Source: Straminergon stramineum
Lineage: Eukaryota > Streptophyta > Bryopsida > Hypnales > Calliergonaceae
Direction: 5' to 3'
DNA: 64,000 bases
NCBI GenBank assembly: GCA_963920665.1
Contig: OY987268.1
Coordinates: 13,580,501-13,644,500, forward strand
The notes beneath the pieces were generated by a model. That model was given only the letters and a program-made list of their open reading frames with translations. It searched no databases and was not told the origin of the DNA. The number at the start of each line of letters is the position of its first letter. Position 1 is the first letter of the stretch. Made by a program: the position numbers and the translations under genes. Of this stretch, positions 36,600 through 49,135 are shown piece by piece.

Positions 36600-38730
36600 A
36601 TCTTGGTTCGGTTGAAAATGAGCTATTGGAATGAACGACTTGCGATCCGAGAATTAATGGGGGCGATTTGAGGTCAAGGAGGCTGATAATTTGAGGCAAC
36701 GATTCGAGGGCTTAGAATTGTGCAAAGCCAAATCTGGAAACAAACAACAACGACAAACTGAATGAATTCAATTCCCCAATTCAACTGATTCGTCAACAAT
36801 CGCATCTGACATTCCTGAATCAAAAGTAATTCGGAAGTTAATAACCTTGCATCGAACATTAATGATGGTGGTGCCTTATCTACGAGACTAATTTTTTTGA
36901 GTGAAGTCATCTTGCAGCCAAGTTTTCCTATCAATACTGAACAAATTTTGTGCGCTTCAAATGCGGAGGAGCTTGACAGTCCTCAGATTGTTGAGGTCCG
37001 CTTCAAGATGGGAATTAGGATGAAGTCGCGTTCTTCCATGGACCTTGAAGATGCAAGTCTGAGCCTTCACTTCCAACGGCACGCACTTTATCCTAAGTTA
37101 GTGCGTGACATCAACCCTCACCATGGATTTCAATATTTCATTGACTGTCTTTGAAACTTTTCTATCCGAACTCAGTAGTGACGCAGCCCAATCATGCAAC
37201 TAGTGGTTGTGTACATCAATGAAGTCCCCGGAGCGTTTTTTGGGATTGAATTTTTAGGGTGTAAAGCAATCAGTCCCTGAGATTACTATGCTAGGGTATG
37301 ACTTCCGACCAATCGTCTTAGGATTTTATTCGAACTAGGAAGCCTGATGACTTTCGGCAATTCAAGAAGCGTTACTGGAATTCAATCGCCCGTATTCATC
37401 GTATCATGCTTTCGTAACGCAACAAATCCTGGCATGCTTGCATTCCTTAGTGACCGCATGACTCCTCTAGCTCATTCGATTTTCTATACCTAGTCATTTG
37501 GGCGCTTGAATGTTGTAGCGTCGAAGAAATCGATTGCTTGGGTGCTTGACATCCAATTCAATTTGTATTCTGTCAATCCTTCGCATGCGACATCCCGGAG
37601 TTTTTGCCTCCTAAATCGATCAGAAAATAAAAGAAGGTACCAGAAGATGTGCACCAAAATTGTTTGGAGAGTTCGCAATCCTATGTACTTAGAAATTGCC
37701 ATTCTGCAACTTGATAAAAATAAATTTACCTTCAAAACTACAACAACATTCACAATAATTGGACTCACGATGTGCTTCAGTTGTCACCACAAACAAATTG
37801 GAAGTGGACTAGGTAACTACAAAGCAGGCCAAGTTATAAAAAATAATCGCCAGTTAGGACCTACCTAGCTGCAGGGTGGTGAGGTTGGTACTGATCTGCG
37901 ATTATTTTTGATGACTTGGCCTGCTTTGTAGTTACCGGACATAATGTCAATGCAAGAGAGTTGACCCATTTGACTTCTTTGATTGCTTAACCAATTAAAA
38001 CATGCCACAGTGGCGAAAGTCTCCTGCATTTAGATCATGTTAATTAGGTGGATCCACATTCACTAAGTTAATACTAGTTAGTAGTAATAGAGATTTCTTT
38101 TAGATTTCTCTCACTCCCAAACCAATGACATTTCTACTTCACACCCATCCTGTTGAAAATTTGCACAAGACAAACAGTGAGCGTTATCAGTCTTAATCTG
38201 CCTTTCCTTGAAATCGAAACATGCCATGATGGTGAAATTCATGGATCAGTATTTGTCAAAGTCCATCAAAGATACAGTGCAACATCTCCAATATTCCCAC
38301 TTCGTGAAGTTCATTCCCAAATCGACAACAATAATGTCCTTAATCAGCATTATCTATTCCATTTTGGAGCTTAAAGTACATTATGTTCATCAATAGTTGC
38401 TATATTAGGAGGCTATCCCAGCCAAGCAACACCACAGGATGACCAACATCAAAGTGATCAAACATGGTGATGACGTTCTAGAAAAAGAAAATTTCGACGC
38501 CTACGTTTAGAGTTTCAATGGAATTTCGTGGGACTTGACTCTCAGTGAACCGATTCTTCGGAGTGGATTGAAGGTGCTTGGAGAAAATAACTCAATTGCA
38601 GTTTATGAAAAGTCAAGACAAAACTTCTTAGAGCACCAAAACTTGGGGTCTGATTGGGTTTGGTGCAATATTTCTTTTGTACTATTCTTAGTTGAACTTT
38701 CCTCTGACACCCATTTCTAAACAGAGGACG
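36600..38730 (+). other. Unidentified coding-like debris
   Basis: Several frames here look more coding-like than the AT-rich spacer: 36897-37154, 37506-37868 and 38208-38640. The last reads in one frame through TAG codons at 38394, 38406 and about 38508 and gives stretches such as MTNIKVIKHGDDVLEKENFDAYV and a following FNGISWDLTLSEPILRSG, split by a stop. I do not recognise a family. It may be a pseudogene decayed in the same way as its neighbours. A long hairpin at 37812-37936 overlaps the middle frame. Confidence 0.3.
37812..37936. repeat. Long near-perfect hairpin, possible MIRNA-like or foldback locus
   Basis: Left arm 37812-37853 and right arm 37896-37936 are inverted copies with two mismatches and one gap over about 41 bases; the loop is 42 bases and can pair further in part. 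Both arms, read outward-in on their own strand, encode GNYKAGQVIKNNR, and the two mismatches inside that frame are synonymous (gtt/gtc and ata/atc). Arm length and near-perfect pairing are in the range of young plant MIRNA precursors, which can arise by inverted duplication of a coding segment. A small MITE or a chance foldback is the alternative. No expression evidence is available. Confidence 0.6.
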
Positions 38731-39349
38731 AACTTAACGATTAACTCTAATGTGTGGTTTTACACAACCACACTTTATTGTACACATTCTAAATACTCAA
38801 CATGAAGGTCAAATTCAACATAAATTAAGTACATATTTGTAAAAACTTGCCACATGTTATCTTCTGAATGGTGTGAGGTGATGTTTTCCCTTGAGAATTT
38901 GATGTGGAAATTCAATTTTTTGTACTTGAGTGCTGAATCAACCCTTCACATATGGTAGTGAACTTGGGTAGTTAGGTAGTGTGAATAATTAGGTTGCCTT
39001 ATCTCAAGAAAGTTACTTTACAAACCATCAAAGTCATTAGAAATTTCTACTTATAAGATAGGAGCACCCAATGGCGTCAGTTTCTGCACATGGTAGTAAT
39101 TTCAAAACTTCAATGTAGGTAGATTGTAGATGGCTTAATTATGTTGACCAAAATGATAAGCCATCTATGTTGTACTTACATTTAAGTTGTAGAATCATTG
39201 CCTTATCTAGAAAGTGATGTCATTAGGTACAATAACACCATCGGATGCTCCTACCTTACCTCTACATAGCCACAACATTCTAGTGTATCTATGTGCATTA
39301 AATCTTGCAGGGCAATTTAAAATTGTCCTTTTAACCTCTACATGTCCAA

Positions 39350-39870
39350 GGCAAAGCCCAGGTATGCAACTTCCATATTATATGGCCCTGATTATAATCA
39401 CTTATAATATGTTTTAATCCAATCTTAAGGGATATAATTTGTTTTCATGTAGATTAATCTTGTAGCCCTTTTAACAAGGGATCCAAAAATGTACTTATGT
39501 ACATGAAATAAATATTTTTGAAGACAATAATAGCATTAAAAACCTAATTATAAGAGTTTTTTTAATACATGTATCATAGGCCAAGCTAGGCAACTTTGGG
39601 GGCTTTCTAATATAAATTTAAGTTTAACTAGACCAACTTCTTTGTATGCATTTTAAAAAACTATGCATAAGTGTTTCAATTCTTCATATATATTGTGAGT
39701 TTTTTTCTAAAATGTATGCAATTCAGCATTTTCTACATTTAATTTCTTTTTAATTTGGTCTTCCCCTATCTTTTTGGTCTTTCTAATATGATATAATTTT
39801 AACAAAAGCCATCGTCTAAGTTGTTTTAATGCCGATGACCCCTGTATATAATACAAGAGTTGCATACTCG
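39350..39870 (+). repeat. Dispersed repeat, copy 2 (partner at 9440)
   Basis: Collinear with 9440-9880 and then with 11330-11460, as judged by shared phrases such as 'ttataatcactta', 'tttaatacatgtatcat' and 'gttttaatgc.gatg'. This copy lacks the 1.4 kb middle part found in copy 1. It has no coding content. Confidence 0.6.
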
Positions 39871-42541
39871 GGAGGCAAAGGAGGCCTTTCCTCCAAAATC
39901 ATCTCCAAATTGTTGTTTCCAAAATGGAAGTGTCATTTTTTTTTCCAATCATTTTTTTGAAATTCTAACCTCATGATCTTCAGTTATCACTATCAAATTA
40001 GTCTACCTTCTAGTTTTCAAAGACTTCTATTGTATCGATTTTGAGATAGTTTCAATCAAATTTTAGTTTTTGAAAAAACAACAATCTTTTTCCACAAGAA
40101 GAATGATTTGGAGGCCCTACATCTCAATATTTTGCAAATGAAGAGTTTTCCATTTTTGACCAAATGCAATTATAAATAGTTAACAACATGCATAACAATC
40201 TTCATACAAATTGGAGCAATGATGATTATTTTCAAAGCCTTGCAAGCAAGTGAGGTACATTGTTAAAACAAAAATCTCACTTGACCATGCCCATTCACTC
40301 CTATATACTCCACCTTCATTAGTTCCTTGCCCACTAGCCCTACAATGAATGTCTTTCTTTTGTGATGCCCTTTGATTAGCTAGGTTTCTCTTCCAAGACA
40401 ATCTAAAGAGCATTCCTTGGAGTATTTCACTTTGAAAAATCACCTAAGACAAAGTTTTTGTTCAAATCAAAAGCTTTTCCAATTGTGAAAAAATAATTTG
40501 ACTAATTACATGAAGAAAATATGAAATGAAAAAAAAATTGGGATTTGAGTTGCTCTTGAAGTTGAAATTGGGTAACAACCATAAAACAATTGATTGGGCA
40601 TATAGGGGTTATTAAATGAAAACAAGTTGTCATGACAAATCAATGATTTTCATCCAATTTTTCTATGCAACTATGTTAATGATAAATCCACATAATTGAG
40701 CTAATACCTAGCCATTTGAGATTTAGATGAAAAAACAAACCATTCATGTAGTGTATTTTAGCATTTTACAAACACAAAAAATAAGTTGTAGAATTTCAAA
40801 AGTAGTTACACCATTTTTTGGTTTGGCATGCTTACAAAAATATATCTATGTATTTTCCATAGGTAGGTCGAAGGAGCTACTTTGATTTAGAAACAAAAAA
40901 ACATGAAAATTTAGAAAATTTAGAATAAGAATTAATTGACATTTCATACCTCCCTGACTACATGAGTTTTCCACCAAAATATATACATTCTCCCAAAACT
41001 AGTAATTTTGCCATTGTTGCTATTTTAGAAATATGATCTCAATTAAATCTAATTTTGTCTTTTTAATTTGATTTTATCCAAACATGCTAAGTATAGAAAT
41101 AAGTGGGATGATTGTGGATGTGAACATAGCATTGTAGCGATTAAGCCAATGCAACAAAATTTGAAAATGATTGATGCTAAATACAATAAACTTAATTGTG
41201 CAAACAGTGGTGTCATTCATTTGAAGTGTATAACAGTGCATATTATGAAATTTGCATCAACACATATTCATCAATGCAAACAAACATGAGAAAATAAGAT
41301 AAAAAATCACAGTACTAATTTTTATTCATTTCAAAAATTATTCTTTGTAGGGATATAGTTAATGCATTTAAACTTTTTTCATTGGAATTTATAAAAACAT
41401 GAAAATGGAAAAATGCAATAGATGTTGCAAGAAAAATCTTTGAATGTATTTATAATCTGTTATTATTATGAATAGAAAAATAGATAATTTTCGTAATCAC
41501 AAAATTTGTAAACAACTATTTTAGTCTATACCAACAATATGCATTTAAATAACATATTTTATAATTTCTTGTTAATCCACTATAAACTTTCACTGAATCG
41601 ATGTTAAAAAAAATCCTTTGAAGTATAAACTATTCAAGTATTGTAAATCCAATTGGTATTTATCTTCAAAAACATTCATTTCAATCTTTCAAACACTTCT
41701 AAATTATGTTTTTATTTATTAAAAATGATTATGATTTATCCTATAAATAGTATCTTTCAAAGATATAGACAACATTTAGTCATTTACATATGATTTAACC
41801 ATGAAGCGCACCAACGTCCATAAAATAAACTATGAAAAAATTGAAACCAATGTTTCTTCTCATTACTACTTGGATGAAAGTCATCCTAATTTGTGGAAAT
41901 ACTTTATCAAGTTGTCCTATCTAATGGTTTGGATTTGGTGATACTAGAGTATATACTTTTCAAAAATTACAAATTTGCAATGATGTCAACTGGTTGACCA
42001 AGCAAAATTGCATTGACTCTAGTTCAAAACTAGATTTGCAAAAATGAGGTCACAGATTTGAAGAACACAAAAATTTCAAAAAAGAAACATGTCAAGAAAA
42101 CCTCATTTCAAATCCATTCCAACAAAGTTTATTCAAAAAATGATAATATTTTGCTTATAATCAAATTTTGAATGAATTTTGAAATTTTTCCTTTCAAAAT
42201 TTATTAAAAAATGTTGGTGAAGGCATTGGTAAATCTAACCACATGGATGGAATCTAAAACTCATAGTCTACAACTTGTATTTGTATAACAATTCCAAAAT
42301 ATTCTTCCAAATAGCACTTTTCAATGATGTTTCTCAAATCATCAATTCTAGATAAGATTTTGTATACTTAGGGGTTAAATCTTTGATTTTATAAATAATG
42401 CTTTTATGTTGAAATTAATAATAATGCCAAATAGGGCCTTGGGTTGGAATTTCAACTTGTTTACTTTCTTTAACTAGCATTGGTTTGAATTTGCTTCAAC
42501 CGCGTTCATACTCTTCAATAAACATTTGATGGAATTCACTT

Positions 42542-42823
42542 TCAATTGTCCACGTTCACATATTCGAAAAAAATATTTTTTGATTGCTTTGATAAATAAG
42601 TTAATAGATCTTTGCATTTTGACTTTAATTGATTGTTAACTGGAATCTTGACTGGAATTTGTTTGTCATCCAAATGGATATTTTGACCTATTTCTAAGTC
42701 AATAAATGGTTCCGTGCTCAATTTTTCAATTGGATCCATGCTTAATTTTTTCAAGGAGATTGATAAAATTATAAATTTATCAAAACACCTTAATAAAATA
42801 CAAATTATATTTAAACTATGCAA
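42542..42823 (-). other. Weak Ty3/gypsy-like polyprotein fragment
   Basis: A 93-codon minus-strand frame contains KQIPVKIPVNNQLKSK followed by KDLLTYLSKQSKNIFFEY. This loosely resembles the linker just before the reverse transcriptase domain in plant Ty3/gypsy polyproteins, where a short 'L..FL..n.D.FAWs..dMpGI' motif precedes the polymerase. No reverse transcriptase motif follows on the same strand, so the identification is weak. Confidence 0.2.
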
Positions 42824-45089
42824 AGATTTTGTTTGTTTGATATTATATGGAAGTTAACCAAACACTATTGATAGACTTTGAATAAAACAATGAAGTAAAA
42901 GGATTGCTTTCTTTTTATAGCTAAAGTTTGTTAAACAAAAGTAAAAGAATAAATTAAAAGCATGAAAAAAAATTCAAAATATCAAAATGTAAAATTAAAC
43001 TAGTATGGCCACAATTGAAGAAAAGTAAAAGTATTTTTCTAATTTTCTAATTTTTTTTATTCAAAAAAACTTTGAAATTCAATAACTTTCACACTATAGA
43101 TCCAAACGTCATGAAACAAAGCCCATGTACCCCTCCTCACCAAGGGCTTTCCAACAGTACTAAGAACTTGACCAGGGGACATACAATCCAGGAGATCTCA
43201 ACATAACAAACAAAACAAAACAAACAACCTATCTTAAGGTATGGATAATTTAATGGTAAAATAAGGATTGGAATTAAAGATAAATCAAAGTTTGATATGT
43301 TAACCACTTAACCTCTATAGACCAAATTTCTTTTGGACAAATTTCAAATGTGTTATAAAGTATAAGTGCTGTGAATTTTTTGAATTTTGTATCATATAAG
43401 ACAATATTGCAAAAAATATTTAGATGGTCAAAATTGAAAATTTTTAGAGAATTGCTTAAAATAAGATTTAAATATCTAACTTTTCACCAAAAATTCAATT
43501 TTCTTGAAGTTTAGCATTTCATAGTTGCTAAATTGATCAAAATTGTAGTTGATTTATGAAGACAACATAATATTTAATCATTTCAATGATGAGAACATCA
43601 ATACTTTCTTCAAGTAGTGCCAATACTAAAATTTCCCACACTACCTGGCAAATACCGAACACTTTGTTTGATTATAGTAATCCTAGTTCTTATAATAAAA
43701 ATAGAAAAAACAATCCTATCTAGTTTGCATAAGAAATATAGTTTTTTTTAACTATAGATATTGTTTGGGTATTTAGAGATTAAAATATTCATAAAAAAAC
43801 AAACCATTGGGGCTTTGCGTCGCTATGCACAACTACTGAAATTGTGTTGCAAGGGAGAGTCATTGATTTGGATGGAGAGCTTTGCAAAGCAAATTAAAAC
43901 AAAGAATTCATTATGTAAATAAACTTTGATTCATAATAGTTGTGGAAGTTGTTTTCTATTACCATATCAAAGACTTGCATGCCCTAAGTGTTGCAAAAGA
44001 GATTGAAATTATTTACTACCTTAAAACCAAGAATGAATTCCCTCTATGTTCGCACTTGGTGACTGAAGACCTTTTACAATTGTATTTGCTTAGCACAATA
44101 TTGATAATATTTAGTTGGACAGACTACTCTTTAATCTAGTCACAAGATAAAACTTTCCATGTTTTTATTTTCATTTTTTTCTCCTAAAATTTAAAAATTG
44201 ATTCTTGACTTAATATAAATAATGCAATGTAATTGGATTATTTAATATTATATTGTGTAATACAATTTTACGTATTGTCTAACTACTAAGATTTGATTTC
44301 TTCAAGTGTAAGTATTGAGGCACTTGAATATTTTTACAAAAACTCCTAGGAAGCAAAAGATCTTTATTTGACCATTTGCATCATTTCCCTTGCTTTGCTA
44401 TAATTTTCTTTTTTTTTGGAGAACTTTTATGGAAATAACACGTAGTTCGAGTAAATATTTTTTATTAATTGTTGAATTCTAAGCATATTTTCTCCAAGCT
44501 TAGCAATACCTTAATATTATAGCCGAGGTAGAAGCCTCAATTTTTTCCCATGGAAACAAATTAAGCACAATTCAATTCATGAGCTAGCCAACATATCAAT
44601 TTTCTCTCATTACAAATCTTGCACATACATGTTTTGAAATTCATTCTCAACTGGAGTTTTCCTTTTTCATCAAAACTAATGGAACAAAATTCCATATATA
44701 AACTAATTAGCATTTCAATTCTCTCTCAAGACAATTCTTGCACGTATTTGATTTCAAATTGGTTCTAAGGTTAGAGTTGTTCTAAGGCAAGACAATAGTA
44801 CTTTGATCAATCCAACTTCCAAACTTGACATAGTACATGCCCTTGTGTGTTGTAGATATAAAAATATGAAATCAAATATCTTTTTTCTGTTTTGAGGTGT
44901 GAATGGAGATCATTTTATCTTTGGTTTTAGGAATACATGGTGATAGGTGATAAATTTTCAAGTCATTTGAGGAATTGCTATGGAATTTCAAATGAATAAT
45001 GAATGAGTTTTAACGGTTAGACCAAGAGGATTTGGACAATCGCTTAAGCTATGTTGATAAGTGATTTTCACTTACTCTTCTCTCTCTCT

Positions 45090-46200
45090 TCCTCTCTTTT
45101 CCTAGAGTGTGTTTATGCATTTGAAAACAATTGTGTGATTTTTAATCTCTTCGTAATAAGAAGCTTTAAGCATATATTTGAAAATTGTATGTAAGTCTTA
45201 GTAATTGGGCATCTTTTATTTTTTATTTAGATTGAGTTCAAAGACCCACTAATTGGGCATCATTATGTAGGTTTGTGGAATTTTCCTGTGAGAGGAATTA
45301 TTATTGTTGTACTTAAAGCAATTGTTTGTGTGTAAGTATTTGATTAAATCATTTTGTTTCTTTGTATAAGCTTGTAGCAATATGTAATCTAGTTGAAGCT
45401 TAAAGCAGTTGTTTGTTTGTAAAGATTGAAGCTTTAAGTAAAGGTTGGCGTGAATTTTTATTGAATCATTGTATTAGCTTGTAAATGTTTGAGAGTTGTG
45501 TGCAATAATAATGCTTGGAGCAGATTTGTGAAGTAATGTATGTAATTCAAGTTAATATCCAATGTGTATGTGTTGTAAGTGAGCTTAGAAATTGTATTGA
45601 TAGAAATTGTTTAAGTGGCTTAAAGCATGTTGTAATTGGAAGAGAAAATTATTTATTGTGTACATAATTGTTGTAGTTGCATGTGAAAATCCCAAAGATT
45701 GGGTGTGGTAAGAAATTGTGAGTGTATCCAAGGATTGGATAAGTGAATTTTGAGTTATTCACTTAAAGCTAGATTAATATTTATGTGTTTGAATTTAGAT
45801 TAATATGAATTATGTGAATTAGTCTCAATAATTGATAGCCTTGTGTTTGTGAGCTGAAAGCAATTGTTTAGTTCTAAATTTAATTGATGAGAGGTTACAA
45901 CTAGACTATTTAAATGGAATGGCTTTAAGCAAATCAGTATAGTAATGTTACAAGCAGATGACTGTGTAGATTGAAGATGAACTATAAAGATAATTACTGA
46001 AGAATATATCATGTAGTTGCTTAAAGTAAGATAGAATAAAGTGTGCTATAAGCAATATTAAGATTGTGATGGTTTGAATGAATTTGGAAATATTAACCGT
46101 GATTTGTTGAGTGATGAATAGTGCTTTAAGTAAATGCAACAAGAAATGAATACTATGGGGCTTGAAGTTGTATGTCGTGTCTATCCTCGCTTTAAGCATA
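45090..46200 (+). repeat. Irregular array of 'gctt(t)aaagca' motifs
   Basis: About a dozen copies of 'cttaaagca' or its mirror 'ctttaagca' recur at irregular spacing (roughly 60-120 bases), often followed by 'attgtttgtgtgtaag' or 'tgtaattgg'. 'aattgggcatc' also occurs twice (near 45204 and 45252). It looks like a strongly diverged tandem array rather than a gene. Confidence 0.45.
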
Positions 46201-47032
46201 TTCCTTATTTACCCCTATACTAGGATAAGATGGGGACTGCATACTTGTTTTGTTGCATTCATATGTGTCGGTCAAAATTAGTGATTGGATAAAAGAGTGA
46301 TATCTTTTCTTTGAAACCAATGGGTTATTTTTGTACTATTTTCCATTAGAATCAAGTTCATAAGACATTTCTATTTTAAAGGTGACTTTAGTCACAATGT
46401 GTTAGACACTTAGACTTAGACTATTTGATCATTCCTTGGATTTGAAACCCTATACTATAATCTCGGGTTTTGTTGAGAAAGGCAAAATTCTAGATTACAT
46501 ATGTACATTGTGCTAGCTCTAATGTCACTCAACAAAATCCTAACTCTATTCATACAACATATTGAGTTGTCAAAAATAGATTCCAAGCAATTTGAATCAA
46601 TATTCAAATTATATAAAACATAATCAACTCAAATACTCTTTCTAATTTAATAGAAGAGCAACATCCAACTAATGATGACAAACATTGGAAAACATAATCG
46701 ATCCATAGTATTGATGTTGCAATGGTGCCACAACCAAAGGTGGAATGCAATGCATCCCAAGACTTGAGCTTACTAGAATCACTAAAGTTTACCGAATCTA
46801 TATTGTTCAAAACTATTGTAAATTCGCAACTATTTTTTTTGAAATTCCTCAAGGTGGATGAGATTCTACACTTAAAGGATGTCTGCAAGTCGTAGATAGC
46901 TTAGTTCAACAACTATTTGCCACTAATTTTGGAGCCAACAACATCGACAATGTCATTGGGAGTTTCATGATTCAATCTAGATAAACCCTCCTTGATATAA
47001 ATATCACTAAAAAAATTCAAGGTTTAATTATA

Positions 47033-47335
47033 GCTAGATTGAAGCAAAATCTAGATAAAAGCTAGATTAAAGAGCTTTTTAAATATTAATAAATAAAAAG
47101 AAAACAAGATTAAAGCTAGATTACAATAGTAGTTATAGAAAAAGTGGATCAAAGTTAAGCAAGGTTAAAACTAGATCAAAAGTAAAGGCTAAATGAAAAA
47201 TTAGATCAAAGTTAAAGCTAAATGAAAACTAAATCAAAATGAAGGCTAAATTAAAAACTAGATTAAAGTAAAAGCTAGGTGAAAAATAGATTAATGTAAA
47301 AGCTAGGTGAAAGATAGATCAAAGTAAAAGGTCGG
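47033..47335 (+). repeat. Minisatellite, unit about 28-30 bp
   Basis: Successive imperfect copies of a unit like 'aaagctaggtgaaaaataga' followed by 'ttaa/tcaaagta' fill this stretch. The last three copies (about 47240-47335) are the most alike. The array directly precedes the kinase relic. Confidence 0.75.
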
Positions 47336-47434
47336 TAGTTTAATAAATAACAAGGCTTTGCATCTAATATTCTTGTGTCTTTGCTTCCATGGCCTAGTCA
47401 AATTTTGCTCCTCAAAACGAAGACAAACAAAATG

Positions 47435-48238
47435 ATGGACTTATATACTATAGGCAAGCAATTGGGGATGCAAAGTTATGGAGTGACATATTTGTATACC
47501 AAAATTGCAATTGACCAACACTTTTCATGAAAATGCATATCAAAGGGAAACCTTGTCTCACAATGTTAAATTGACAACGTGAAATTGACATCCTAAAGTT
47601 GATCAATTTGAAAAAAGATCCAAATATAGTGTCCATCAAAGATGTTTTAGAAGATGATATTCATGTATATATAGTGATGGAATTATGTTAAGGAGGAACA
47701 CTCTATAACCATATGGTTGAATATGGTACTTTTGATGAGCTAAGAGCCGCTCAAATCATTAATGAAATTTCTAGTGCTAATGAGGTTTGTCATGGCTTTG
47801 GCATTTTCCATAGGGACTTGCAATTCAAAAGCTTATTGTTCCAAAGCAAACACAAAGATTCAACACTCAAAATGATGGATTTTGAGTTGGCCCAATTCAT
47901 TGAGCATGGTGAGGTGAGTATTGACTGATGTTGTTGGGACTCCACTCTATATAGCTCTTGGAGTCATGGAACTCCACTGTGGACCCAAAGAGGACATTTA
48001 GAGTGTTGGGGTGGTATTATATGGTCTCTCAACAAGGTTTTCCCCTTTCAATGGACTCACATTTGTAGAAGTATACAAAGAAATCATGAAGTGCAAGGAC
48101 TTGTTTGTTAAAGATTCATGGCCTCACATCTCAAAGGGAGCAAAAGATTTCATTCAAAAAATGCTAACATATAATGTCAATCAGCATTTCAAGTGCATCA
48201 AAGGTTATGAAGCATCTTTGAATTTTAGAACATGAAGT
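47435..48238 (+). pseudogene. Fragment of a CDPK-type protein kinase, decayed
   Basis: The kinase fold can be followed in order. YTIGKQLGMQSYGVTYL is the glycine-rich loop (about 47446-47496). REIDILKLINLKKDPNIV and HVYIVMELC lie near 47578-47687, with a TAA stop in the hinge (about 47688). Then come HRDLQFKSLLFQ as the catalytic loop (47806 onward) and DFELAQFIEHGE in place of DFG. After frameshifts, DVWSVG-like and GVILY-like debris and WPHISKGAKDFIQKML (about 48119-48166) follow. Calcium-dependent kinases signal in the cytosol and at membranes in plants and normally carry four EF-hands after the kinase; none is seen here, so the copy is truncated. Loss of the catalytic-loop Lys and Asn and the change of DFG to DFE would kill the enzyme even without the stops. 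A CDPK-related kinase or PEPC-kinase origin is also possible. Confidence 0.8.
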
Positions 48239-48602
48239 AGATTAGAAAAAACTAGGTGGAATTATACTCACCACAAGTGGATAAAAGTCTAGTTTATGAA
48301 TGACTATATTCATAGTTTGTGAAAATATACTCATTCAATGTCACTTAAGTGTTCAAACTACCATTAATTTATAGTACATAGTATTTAAACCATAGTAGCT
48401 CATAAAGGCATTGTTGAAGAAAGATCCTTCAAATCATACACTTGCATTGTACATCTACAAACCTGTAAGTTCTCACAAAGTGGGAAATGATATGAAAATC
48501 TATCATTTCATTTGCTTCTATAAACACTACCTTAGACATCTTTAGTTGGCAACTCTATTGCACAACTTTGAAAAAACAAAGAAATCTTCTTTGTTTTCAT
48601 TA

Positions 48603-49135
48603 GAAAAAATTTCAACCCTCAAAGGGGCTGCTTCACAGTGAGAAGTTCCCCTCAAAGGAACGCACAGCCCCTTTGAGGAATAGTGGTCACTATTCATCAT
48701 CAATGATGAATAGTACCACAATAAAAAAAATTTTAAAAAATTTTAAAAAATTTTAAAATGAATATTTTTTAATAAAAAAATATTTTAAAATATTGAAATA
48801 ATATAAAATAATTAAAATAATATAAAAAATAATATAAAAATAATAATAGCAATCTGACGTGGTCGCACTAATGCCACATCAGATCTCACAATTTTGTAAT
48901 TTTGAATTTATTTTAAGATTAATGTTTTAATTATTTTTTTAATATTTTTTTTATTCTTGATTTGAACTGTCCCGCGTGAATGAGGCTTTGCAGTTCGCTG
49001 GCCGGCGAAAAATAATTAAAAAATTATTTTATTTTATTTTATTTTTTTTGTGGGAATTTTTTTTTTCCGGCCACTGTTCCCTGCCGTTCCCTGCTGTCCG
49101 GGACTCACAGCCCCTTAGAGGGTTCATATTTTTTC
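48603..49135. mobile_element. MITE-like element with about 30-bp terminal inverted repeats
   Basis: The left end (gaaaaaatttcaaccctc, then aaggggctg) and the right end (reverse complement gaaaaaatatgaaccctc, then taaggggctg) pair over about 30 bases with a few mismatches. TA dinucleotides flank both ends (48601-48602, 49136-49137) as for Tc1/mariner-type insertions. The outer CATTAG/CTAATG also pair. Subterminal structure includes a 14-bp perfect inverted repeat (48617-48630 with 48665-48678) and a near-palindrome 'actattcatca...tgatgaatagt' (about 48690-48713). The centre is an extreme A/T low-complexity run (48720-48850) and a GC-rich part near 48970-49110. It encodes no transposase, so it must rely on an enzyme in trans. 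Confidence 0.75.

Larger units (their letters stand above)
38731..47030. other. AT-rich spacer, no gene supported
   Basis: This is the most AT-rich long stretch. Contents seen: a dispersed repeat (39350-39870), an A/T-rich desert, a stretch at 43160-43230 sharing a 'ggagatctcaaca' phrase and following A-rich tail with 1405-1435, a weak retroelement-like frame (42542-42823, minus) and an irregular array built on 'cttaaagca / ctttaagca' (45090-46200). None of the short frames shows a known domain apart from the weak resemblance listed separately. Confidence 0.5.
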
